Shown: positions 7,547 through 13,656 of the stretch, in pieces
Numbering within the stretch: the first letter of the stretch is position 1
Layout of the letters: each line of letters opens with the position of its first letter
Source: Actinomycetota bacterium
GTDB taxonomy: Bacteria; Actinomycetota; Acidimicrobiia; Acidimicrobiales; Aldehydirespiratoraceae
DNA: 18,650 bases
Direction: 5' to 3'
Assembly: GCA_012271125.1 (NCBI GenBank)
Contig: JAAXHB010000016.1
Location: 1 to 18,650, forward strand
Notes under the pieces: model-generated
What the model was told of the DNA's origin: nothing
What the model saw: the letters and a program-made list of their open reading frames with translations, nothing else
Database searches by the model: none
Made by a program: the position numbers and the translations under genes

Positions 7547-7822
7547 TTAGACGGTGTCGAGGGCGGTTACGCCAGCAGCTAACTCCGCTGAGATGAACGA
7601 CGCATGATCGCCTAGAGCGTCACACAATGCTCGTAAGCCGGGGCGGAACTCGCTCTCCCAGCTCGCACGAAACCGATCCGCTCGAGCGCCTTGCCAGGTG
7701 GTGGAATCGATCCCGGATTGAACAGCTGCTATCACCCCCTCGGCGGTTTCTTTCTGCCGGGCGAAGTTCGCCGCTAGCTGCTCCATCTGTGACTTTGACA
7801 TAACAAGCATGTCTCCAGCCAT
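7547..7822 (-). CDS. WXG100-family secreted protein (EsxA/EsxB-like)
   Basis: A 91-residue, all-helical protein with the WXG turn (TTWQGARADRF, W43-Q-G45) between two amphipathic helices, the hallmark of small type VII substrates. It has no signal peptide. Near the C-terminus FISAE (about 76-80) resembles the YxxxD/E export signal with Phe in place of Tyr. ATG 7822 is preceded by GGAGAGGAG (7827-7835), an excellent ribosome binding site; a longer frame from a TTG at 7840 would start upstream of that site and is rejected. It is first in the operon, followed by the two ATPase genes, and is the likely cargo. Only one WXG100 gene is visible, so it may form a homodimer as in EsxA-only systems. Confidence 0.85.
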   Translation of the reverse strand: MAGDMLVMSKSQMEQLAANFARQKETAEGVIAAVQSGIDSTTWQGARADRFRASWESEFRPGLRALCDALGDHASFISAELAAGVTALDTV

Positions 7823-7863
7823 TGTTTCTCCTCTCCCCAAGAACGAAGTGTCTTGGACTTGGT

Positions 7864-7891
7864 TTATATTGGTTGAGCTTATATTGATTGA
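7864..7891. repeat. Pair of 13-bp direct repeats in the divergent promoter region
   Basis: TTATATTGGTTGA (7864-7876) and TTATATTGATTGA (7879-7891) differ at one base and are spaced 15 bp start to start. They cover the expected transcription start of the WXG100 operon and touch the -35 of the opposite promoter. They could be a regulator binding site acting on both. Confidence 0.5.
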
Positions 7892-7915
7892 AACTATATC
7901 ACATATTACTATAAT
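7888..7915 (+). promoter_or_regulatory. Sigma70-like promoter of the dehydrogenase operon
   Basis: TTGAAA (7888-7893), a 16-nt spacer, and a perfect TATAAT (7910-7915). Transcription would start near 7922, leaving a leader of about 117 nt before the dehydrogenase. It overlaps the opposing WXG100 promoter, so the two may compete or share regulators. Confidence 0.6.
7893..7901 (-). promoter_or_regulatory. Candidate extended -10 promoter of the WXG100-EccC operon
   Basis: On the minus strand this reads TGA-TATAGT, an extended -10. A TTGTAT hexamer lies 15 nt upstream, a short spacing. Transcription would start near 7886 and give a leader of about 65 nt to the ATG at 7822. The surrounding stretch is strongly AT-rich. 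Confidence 0.45.
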
Positions 7916-7970
7916 ACAACACTATCGGCAACTTACACAATTTTTAGTGATGTTTCGCATTTGCTGGTGC

Positions 7971-8010
7971 CTTTGAACGGGGTAACCTCAAGGTTGGTGA
8001 AAGCCCAAAG
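7971..8010 (+). other. Possible structured leader hairpin
   Basis: CTTTG (7971-7975) can pair with CAAAG (8006-8010), enclosing a perfect AACC-TCAA-GGTT hairpin (7984-7995). I recognise no known riboswitch. The 3' arm lies in the first 14-bp repeat unit, so folding could affect translation of the minicistrons. Confidence 0.25.
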
Positions 8011-8046
8011 GTGAAAACCCAAAGATGAAGGCCCAAATATGAAGGC
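7997..8046 (+). repeat. Tandem 14-bp repeat forming a chain of overlapping minicistrons before the dehydrogenase
   Basis: Three full units (GTGAAAGCCCAAAG, GTGAAAACCCAAAG, ATGAAGGCCCAAAT) are followed by a partial fourth (ATGAAGGC) that is the dehydrogenase start. Each unit opens a five-codon frame: VKAQR at 7997, VKTQR at 8011, MKAQI at 8025. Each ends in a TGA overlapping the next start (GTGA, ATGA, ATGA). The last overlap is at 8039-8042. The arrangement would allow stepwise termination-reinitiation into the dehydrogenase. Confidence 0.7.
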
Positions 8047-9244
8047 ATTGAGTTTCCATCGCAAGCCGGTGCGCTATGCGGCAGCTGCGGTGTCCTCAAA
8101 GGTCCGAGCTGGTGCTGGTGCCCGATGGGGACTGCTACGACTTGACGACGACGCCAAGCCGCCGAAACAGCCCAGCAGTGAGGGTTCGCCTATAGAAGGG
8201 TGGCAACGTGTTTATCCACGACTTTCGGGCATCTGCGGATCAGACCTGGCGACCATTGACGGCAAGTCGGCGCGTTATTTCGAGGACTATGTCTCGTTTC
8301 CGTTTGTGCCGGGTCATGAAATCGTTGCTGATACCAGTGACGGACGACGAGTCGTCGTGGAACCCGTCTTAGGCCATGAGGCACGCGGGTTTGATCCGCC
8401 GTTTGACCAGGCAGCACCAGGTGACGGTTTTGACTACCGTCACTTGACTTGCGGGCATCTCAAACCAGGCTTGCAGACCGGATATTGCGCCTCCACCGGC
8501 GGGGGTTGGGCAACTGAGCTCATCGCCCATGAAACCCAACTGCATCAAGTCCCAGCTAACTTCAGCGACGAGCAAGCCGTCATTATCGAACCCCTAGCCG
8601 GCGGCGTTCATGCTGCGTTGCGCTCCAAAGCACAAGCAGCCGACACTGTTGCCGTGATTGGGGCAGGCACGATGGGGCTGCTGGCAACTGTAGCGTTGCG
8701 GCAGTACAACAACCCGGCGAACATCATCGTCGGAGGGCGCTACTCCACACAACGCCAACTCGCCCTGCAATACGGTGCCGATATAGCCGTTGACACGACT
8801 GAGCTGACGCGAGCGGTACGCCGAGCGGTTGGCTCTTTCATGATCGGCGATCATCTTTCCGGCGGTGCTGACATCGTGATCGACGCCGTCGGTAGCTCCT
8901 CTTCGCTAAGTCAAGCCTTGAGCCTGTGCCGACCACGAGGACGAGTTGTGGTGCTAGGAATGCCAGCCACCGTCAGCTTGGAACTCACAGCCTTGTGGCA
9001 TCGTGAGATTGAGATGGTTGGCTGTTACGCATACGGGTCAGAATCGCTGCCTGATGGACGCTTAACCACGAGCATGGAACTTGCCTTTGAGATGGCAGCC
9101 AAGACCGACTTTGGTGCGCTGGTGTCTGCCACCTATCCCCTATCTCGTTATGAGGATGCCTTGTCTCATGCTGCTGAAGCAGGGCACCGGGGTGCGGTCA
9201 AGATTGCTTTTGACATGCGTGACGAGCGTCGAAGAGGGATTTAG
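8039..9244 (+). CDS. Zinc-type medium-chain dehydrogenase (alcohol/threonine/polyol dehydrogenase-like)
   Basis: A 401-residue NAD(P)-dependent oxidoreductase of the MDR superfamily. Catalytic zinc ligands are visible as C66 (SGICGSD), H93-E94 (PGHE) and E184 (IIEPLAGG), the pattern of sorbitol and threonine dehydrogenases. The Rossmann fold shows GAGTMG (208-213). Only two cysteines (C138, C150) lie in the usual structural-zinc lobe, so that site is probably absent or altered. The ATG at 8039 has GAAGG 6 nt upstream and is the last start of the 14-bp minicistron chain. It precedes an FAD-dependent amine oxidase by 43 nt, so both probably act in one pathway. The substrate cannot be deduced. 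The zinc ligands argue against the zinc-free acryloyl-CoA reductase AcuI. Confidence 0.75.
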   Translation: MKALSFHRKPVRYAAAAVSSKVRAGAGARWGLLRLDDDAKPPKQPSSEGSPIEGWQRVYPRLSGICGSDLATIDGKSARYFEDYVSFPFVPGHEIVADTSDGRRVVVEPVLGHEARGFDPPFDQAAPGDGFDYRHLTCGHLKPGLQTGYCASTGGGWATELIAHETQLHQVPANFSDEQAVIIEPLAGGVHAALRSKAQAADTVAVIGAGTMGLLATVALRQYNNPANIIVGGRYSTQRQLALQYGADIAVDTTELTRAVRRAVGSFMIGDHLSGGADIVIDAVGSSSSLSQALSLCRPRGRVVVLGMPATVSLELTALWHREIEMVGCYAYGSESLPDGRLTTSMELAFEMAAKTDFGALVSATYPLSRYEDALSHAAEAGHRGAVKIAFDMRDERRRGI

Positions 9245-9277
9245 GGCGTGGGATTTAAAGCGTGGATTTAGTTGGCG
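9239..9277 (+). repeat. Imperfect tandem repeat, about 14 bp, at the dehydrogenase stop codon
   Basis: ATTTAGGGCGTGGG (9239-9252), ATTTAAAGCGTGG (9253-9265) and a decayed third copy ATTTAGTTGGCG (9266-9277). The first copy includes the TAG stop of the dehydrogenase. This is the second ~14-bp tandem duplication at a gene boundary of this operon. Confidence 0.55.
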
Positions 9278-9287
9278 CAGTGACTGA

Positions 9288-10598
9288 ATGACATCCAACA
9301 ACAACTTTGACGCTGTTGTCATAGGTGCTGGCGTAATCGGTGCTGCCACTGCTTATGAGCTGGCACGCCGAGGGCGCAGCGTCTTGTGCGTTGACAAACT
9401 GCCCGCCGCCGGTTTTGGCTCAACTAGCAACTCTTGTGCCATCGTGCGCTTCACCTACTCCACCCAAAGCGGCGTGGCAATGGCATACGAAGGCCTTTAC
9501 TACTGGAAAAACTGGGCTGACTACCTTGAAACCAGCGACGAAACTGGCTTAATCGAATACAGACAATGCGGTCAGCTGTTCCTACACGACGGCTCAGGCC
9601 ATGTGGAGCGAGTGCTGCCGCACTTTGACGCCCTCGGCATTCCCTATGAAATGTGGAGCGTTGAAGAGTTCCATAACAAGGTGCCCTACGCGGAGTCGGG
9701 CTTGTTCGGTCCGCCGAGTCGTCCCAGCGACGACGGCTTCTGGGACGACCCCAAAGGGCAACTACTTGGCGTGCTCTATGTGCCCGAATCGGGTTATGTG
9801 AGCGATCCACAGTTGTCGGCGCACAACCTTCAACGGGCTGGCGAAGCCAAAGGGGCGGAGTTTCGCTTCGGCACCGAGGTCACCGAAATCAAAACTGCCG
9901 ATGCTCAGATAACCGGCGTGAGTTTCGCTGACGGCACAAAGGTGGCGACTCCGGTGGTTGTCAACGTCGCCGGGCCGCATTCGTATCTGATCAATCAAAT
10001 GGCAGGTGCTTATGACGAGATGAACATCAAAACCAAAGCTCTGCGTCATGAAGTGCATCACACGCCTGCGCCGGCAGATGTGGACTTTGAAGCGGCCGGG
10101 TTTTGCATGTCTGACGACGACGGCGGCTACTACATACGCCCCGAAGTTGGCAACCATATTCTCATAGGCAGTGGCGATCCGGCATGTGACCCGCAGGTCT
10201 GGGTGCACCCCGACGATTACGACACCGAGGTAGCCCATGACCAGTGGGAAGCGCAGCTGCTGCGCCTCAATCGGCGCTTTCCTAAAGTTGGCATGCCACG
10301 TGAGAAAAAAGGCATAGTCGACCTTTATGACGTCAGCGACGACTGGATTCCGATCTATGACCACACTGCCGTTGACGGCTTCTATGTAGCGATTGGCACC
10401 AGCGGCAACCAGTTCAAAAACGCCGGTGTTGCCGGGCACTGCATGGCAGAGTTAATCGACGCAATCGAGTCAGGACACGACCATGACGCCGACCCGCTGG
10501 TCGTGAAAGGGCGTTATTCGGGTTTGGAGATTGATCTTGGAACCTTTAGCCGCAACAGGGAGATAAACGCCAACTCCTCCATGACGGTGCATGGCTAA
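9288..10598 (+). CDS. FAD-dependent oxidoreductase, DAO family (sarcosine/dimethylglycine oxidase-like)
   Basis: A 436-residue flavoenzyme of the D-amino-acid oxidase fold. The N-terminal FAD site is VVIGAGVIGAATAYELARRG (10-29), followed by GFGSTSNSCAIVRFTYS (42-58), the segment typical of sarcosine oxidase beta-like proteins. The C-terminal DWIPIYD and GFYVAIGTSGNQFKNAG segments complete the FAD domain. There is no signal peptide, so it is cytoplasmic. Family members oxidise N-methylated amino acids such as sarcosine or dimethylglycine, which would fit the betaine-type importer nearby, but the substrate is an inference. The ATG at 9288 overlaps the stop of a three-codon frame (GTG ACT GAA TGA), and the ribosome binding site is weak. 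It ends 129 nt before the convergent dddP-like gene. Confidence 0.75.
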   Translation: MTSNNNFDAVVIGAGVIGAATAYELARRGRSVLCVDKLPAAGFGSTSNSCAIVRFTYSTQSGVAMAYEGLYYWKNWADYLETSDETGLIEYRQCGQLFLHDGSGHVERVLPHFDALGIPYEMWSVEEFHNKVPYAESGLFGPPSRPSDDGFWDDPKGQLLGVLYVPESGYVSDPQLSAHNLQRAGEAKGAEFRFGTEVTEIKTADAQITGVSFADGTKVATPVVVNVAGPHSYLINQMAGAYDEMNIKTKALRHEVHHTPAPADVDFEAAGFCMSDDDGGYYIRPEVGNHILIGSGDPACDPQVWVHPDDYDTEVAHDQWEAQLLRLNRRFPKVGMPREKKGIVDLYDVSDDWIPIYDHTAVDGFYVAIGTSGNQFKNAGVAGHCMAELIDAIESGHDHDADPLVVKGRYSGLEIDLGTFSRNREINANSSMTVHG

Positions 10599-10648
10599 GC
10601 CCTAGCCCTTCTCTCGAGAACAACAAGTGCTGAGGCCGGTTGGAGATC

Positions 10649-10729
10649 AGGGAGTTGGGCTGGCGGGCTTGAATGCGCGCAACCGCGTTTAGCGTGAGCA
10701 CATTCAAGGCCGATAAAGGCCAACTCCCT
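10649..10729. terminator. Nested palindrome between convergent genes, probable bidirectional terminator
   Basis: Three nested inverted repeats: AGGGAGTTGG (10649-10658) with CCAACTCCCT (10720-10729), CTTGAATG (10668-10675) with CATTCAAG (10701-10708), and CGCG (10676-10679) with CGCG (10684-10687). No U tract follows on either strand, so the structure may act with Rho or only as a barrier. The outer arm overlaps the stop codon of the dddP-like gene. Confidence 0.5.
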
Positions 10730-12068
10730 AAGTCAGATCTAAGGAGTAGTCCGTCAACAATTCCGGACCATTTTCAGTAATCAGCACTTGTTGTTCGAGT
10801 TTTACCCCTTCAGCGCCGCCGATAGCGCCGACGTAAGACTCGACGCTCATGACCATGCCGGCTTGGATGACACCGTCGTAGCCGGCGCTGTCCCAACGTT
10901 CACGGCTGTAGATCGACGGATATTCGTCGCATAAGCCCACGCCGTGTGAAAGCACTGTGTAGGAGTTGTAGTCCTCGGCTGCGGGATACCAGGACTTCTC
11001 GGTGACGTCACGAAATGTCACCCCTGGGCGGTGCAAATCCATGTTGCGTTCGATTTGTTCACGGGCGAGGTCATAGATGTGTTGTTGTTCAGGTTTGGGC
11101 TTGCCATCACCGCACAGCCAGGTGCGTGACATATCCACACAGGCACCGTAAGCGCCGATCATGTCGGTGTCGAAACCCATTAAGTCGCCGTCTTGAACGA
11201 CTCGACTGCTTGCCTCGTGATACCAGGGGTTGGTGCGTGGCCCCGATGACAGGAGTCGGGTCTCGATCCATTCGCCGTAGCGAGCCAGATTGCCGGCAAA
11301 CAGCACCGACCAGAGCTTCATCTCGGTAATGCCGGGCACGAAGGCGGCACGCATTTCATCGATTGCGGTTTGGCAGGCGTGAACGGCGCGGCGCATTGCC
11401 TTGATCTCGTCGTCGCATTTGATGAGGCGGGTCTTTTCCATAAGGGCATCGGCGTCTAGTAGTTCGATGCCTTGGGCTTCGAAGGCTCGCAACATCAGCA
11501 AGGAGAACTGATCGACGACTAGGCGACGGTTGTCGCCGCATTCGGATACGAGTTCAGCGATTTCGTGTGCCCACAGATCGGCTTGTTCCTGTTCTCGAGG
11601 GCCGGCGAAGAAGTAGCAGTAATAGGGCGCGGGGCGGATTTCGTCGACAACTTCGGAATGGGTGTTGACGAACTCGCCTTCGGAGAACTCCCAGACAACA
11701 ACCGGGCCTTCAGTTGCGACAAAGGCGAAACGTGCTGGGTTGTGCATTGTCCAAAGCGACATGTTGGTTGTGTCGGTGGCATAGCGGATGTTGACCGGAT
11801 CACACATAAGCGCACCGGCACAGTCCAGCTTCGCTAGCTCAGCACGCAGGCGTCCGAGGCGGTAGTTGCGGATGACGCTGCGGTCGGGGGCGTCTAAACC
11901 GGCGGCAGTCCAGGTGGTTTCTAGGTCTTCGCCAGGACCGAGGGCGTGAAGACTTAAATCGCCGTGTTCAAGCAGCCAGTCCGGCGCTGGTGTGCGCTTG
12001 CGACCTATTTTGGGCCGAGCTCGGCCGTGACGCTCATCCCCCCCACCCTCATCATTGCGCTCAGTCAC
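10728..12068 (-). CDS. dddP: DddP-type DMSP lyase (M24 peptidase fold)
   Basis: A 446-residue protein of the creatinase/M24 fold that cleaves dimethylsulfoniopropionate to DMS and acrylate in characterised DddP enzymes. The match to DddP is by recognised segments: CDPVNIRYATDTTNM (89-103), EWIETRLLSSGPRTNPW (266-282), and FDTDMIGAYGACVDMSRTW (299-317). Metal ligands are D300, D302, D312, H375, E410 and E425. The Asp in HGVGLCDE (D381) aligns with the catalytic Asp377 of the Ruegeria lacuscaerulensis enzyme as I recall it; spacing from each ligand agrees within one residue. The length is usual for the family. The GTG start (12066-12068) is uncertain; the first ~30 residues are low-complexity and basic and contain a G7 run. 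It lies downstream of an osmolyte importer on the same strand, separated by terminators. Another M24 hydrolase (for example ectoine hydrolase) is less likely. Confidence 0.8.
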   Translation of the reverse strand: MTERNDEGGGDERHGRARPKIGRKRTPAPDWLLEHGDLSLHALGPGEDLETTWTAAGLDAPDRSVIRNYRLGRLRAELAKLDCAGALMCDPVNIRYATDTTNMSLWTMHNPARFAFVATEGPVVVWEFSEGEFVNTHSEVVDEIRPAPYYCYFFAGPREQEQADLWAHEIAELVSECGDNRRLVVDQFSLLMLRAFEAQGIELLDADALMEKTRLIKCDDEIKAMRRAVHACQTAIDEMRAAFVPGITEMKLWSVLFAGNLARYGEWIETRLLSSGPRTNPWYHEASSRVVQDGDLMGFDTDMIGAYGACVDMSRTWLCGDGKPKPEQQHIYDLAREQIERNMDLHRPGVTFRDVTEKSWYPAAEDYNSYTVLSHGVGLCDEYPSIYSRERWDSAGYDGVIQAGMVMSVESYVGAIGGAEGVKLEQQVLITENGPELLTDYSLDLT

Positions 12069-12177
12069 CCGTGCGTCAGATTAGTGCCCACCTGTGCCTG
12101 TCGTCGTCTTCCAAGCACTCAAGCGCCGCAGAAGTCGTCGTCATTAATGTCGTCGTAAATAATCCCGGACGCGACAA

Positions 12178-12201
12178 GGGGCGGGACTTGCGTCCCGCCC
12201 C
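12178..12201 (-). terminator. Strong GC hairpin, second terminator of the importer operon
   Basis: GGGGCGGGAC-TTGC-GTCCCGCCCC is a perfect 10-bp stem with a 4-nt loop. On the minus strand it follows the first hairpin after the binding-protein gene and precedes the dddP-like gene. A T tract is poor, so it may be a backup terminator or an mRNA end protector. Confidence 0.6.
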
Positions 12202-12217
12202 CGTCAAAACTTGTCAA

Positions 12218-12237
12218 ATCAGCTCAACAGAGCTGAT
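12218..12237 (-). terminator. Terminator downstream of the substrate-binding protein gene
   Basis: On the minus strand ATCAGCTC-TGTT-GAGCTGAT is a perfect 8-bp stem, 18 nt beyond the stop codon, followed by TTGACAAGTTTT. This is an intrinsic-terminator pattern with an interrupted T tract. Confidence 0.6.
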
Positions 12238-12255
12238 CCGACTATGTGAGCCGAT

Positions 12256-13500
12256 TTAGGCTGCGGAGCGAGCGGCGTGTAGCCACTCATCCACACGGTC
12301 ACGGTTGTCCGCGATCCATGCGGCAGCAAGATCAGCTGGCGCAGCGCCTTCGCCCTGCTCAACGTTGGCGAGTGAAACTTCGATAACGGAGAGCTTCACA
12401 GCCTCAAGAAGAGCTTCAGCGGCTGGGTTGGCTGCGAGGAAGTCATTGTTGGCGGTAACCAAAATGTCAGCAGCTACCCAACCGATTTGGCAGAGACCGT
12501 CGGCCTGGGTAGCAGCGGATGGACACTGATCGGCGGGAATTGGAGCAAGAGCTTGCTCACCATTCGGGCCACGCTGACCGTAGTCCTCGCCACCCTCTTC
12601 GCCTAGCGGGTTGGAGTCGTCGAGTGTGTCCTCAACACCAATCCAGACAACGTTGTCGCCTGGACGTGCCTGAGTGATGTAGGCAGATGGGGTCCAGGTG
12701 TAAGCAATTGTCGGGGTGCCGGCGTTGGCAGCGTCAACGGCCTGAGCGAACATCGCGTCATAGCCGGCGAGCACCTGCTGGATGTTCTCCCAGCCGGAGA
12801 ACGCAATCTGAGCGTTAATGATGTTGTCGCAGGTCCAACCTTCGGGGCAGCCGAAAATGTCGACCTTGCCGTTGCCTGGATCGGCATCGGTGGCGTCATA
12901 AGCGGCAATGGCATCGGGGTTAGCGTCGAGATCATCGAGGGTTGCTAGGCCAAACTCCTCCACGAAGGACTTGGTAGCGACATAACCCTGCAGACCACCG
13001 GCGACCATTTCCTCGCCGATGCGTGAGACGTGATCACCAACGAGGGAGCCGTCAGGCATCTCAGAGGCGAGCCACGTGGCGTGAGCGGGATACCAGCTGT
13101 TTGGCCAGAAGTCCATGTCACCTTGGGCCATGGCGAGATAAGCGGTATTGGGGTCAAGCTCGAGTTCGGCTGGGTCGTTGGTGGAATAGCCAAGCTCTTG
13201 AAGCAGCGCGCGATACAGCTCTGCCTGGAAGTAGCCGGTGTTCCAAGTTGCACGACCGATGTTGACCATGACGCCCTCACCTGGGGTCATGTTCATGTCC
13301 ATCATGTCATCGCCCATGTCGTCGCCCATGTCATCATCTGACATGTCGCCGCCATCGTCGTCTGCCATGTCGCCGGAATCAGCGGCGCTGCCAGAGTCAG
13401 CTGTTGAGGCGTCGTCGGAGTCGTCGTCACCGCAGCTGGCAGCAACCAGTGCGAACGCCGCCAACAGGGCTAGCCATATCAGCGTTGTCTTTCTCTTCAT
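12256..13500 (-). CDS. Betaine/DMSP-type ABC transporter substrate-binding lipoprotein (OpuAC/ProX family)
   Basis: A 414-residue lipoprotein. A signal peptide ends in the lipobox LVAASC (C23), so the mature protein is anchored in the outer leaflet of the membrane. A very acidic Asp/Met/Ser linker (about 24-72), partly built of 12-bp DNA repeats coding for DDMG, tethers the binding domain. The domain matches OpuAC: VNIGRATWNTGYFQAELYRA (79-98), then AYLAMAQGDMDFWPNSWYPA (120-139). Several Trp residues could form the cage that binds a quaternary ammonium or sulfonium group. ATG 13500 has AGGAGG 4 nt upstream; an upstream extension to 13656 is rejected because it would place the signal peptide internally. 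It is the last gene of the importer operon, 156 nt after the permease. Glycine betaine or proline betaine are alternative ligands to DMSP. Confidence 0.85.
   Translation of the reverse strand: MKRKTTLIWLALLAAFALVAASCGDDDSDDASTADSGSAADSGDMADDDGGDMSDDDMGDDMGDDMMDMNMTPGEGVMVNIGRATWNTGYFQAELYRALLQELGYSTNDPAELELDPNTAYLAMAQGDMDFWPNSWYPAHATWLASEMPDGSLVGDHVSRIGEEMVAGGLQGYVATKSFVEEFGLATLDDLDANPDAIAAYDATDADPGNGKVDIFGCPEGWTCDNIINAQIAFSGWENIQQVLAGYDAMFAQAVDAANAGTPTIAYTWTPSAYITQARPGDNVVWIGVEDTLDDSNPLGEEGGEDYGQRGPNGEQALAPIPADQCPSAATQADGLCQIGWVAADILVTANNDFLAANPAAEALLEAVKLSVIEVSLANVEQGEGAAPADLAAAWIADNRDRVDEWLHAARSAA
13289..13375 (-). repeat. Acidic repeat region coding the lipoprotein linker
   Basis: Imperfect tandem repeats with a 12-bp period (for example GTCGTCGCCCAT on the plus strand) encode MGDD/MSDD units in the linker between lipobox and binding domain. 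The linker length could vary by repeat slippage without changing frame. Confidence 0.5.
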
Positions 13501-13540
13501 ATTCCCTCCTGGGATATTGATGTTTGATTGTCGTCCGCAT

Positions 13541-13563
13541 CGGCTCGCTTGCTGGCAGAGCCG
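13541..13563 (-). other. Intercistronic hairpin before the binding-protein gene
   Basis: CGGCTC (13541-13546) pairs with GAGCCG (13558-13563), a 6-bp stem with an 11-nt loop, within the 156-nt gap between permease and binding protein. Such hairpins can mark an mRNA processing point that raises binding-protein expression, but this is inference. I see no clear promoter in the gap. Confidence 0.3.
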
Positions 13564-13656
13564 GCAATTCCACTTAGGACGCAGACAGCAAAACAGGCTA
13601 GCAGCGCGCGTGTGAGGTTGACCTATCGGGGACAGGGCGTGGTTTAGTCGGGCCAA

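Noticed and set aside
7922..8038. Known riboswitch in the dehydrogenase leader
   Set aside because: A hairpin can be drawn, but I found no consensus of a glycine, SAM or other known riboswitch class.
8039..9244. Dehydrogenase as AcuI (acryloyl-CoA reductase) in a DMSP pathway
   Set aside because: The Cys, His-Glu and Glu catalytic zinc ligands are present, whereas AcuI belongs to a zinc-free MDR branch.
13501..13656. N-terminal extension of the binding-protein gene to 13656
   Set aside because: It would bury the lipoprotein signal peptide inside the protein and ignores the AGGAGG site just before ATG 13500.
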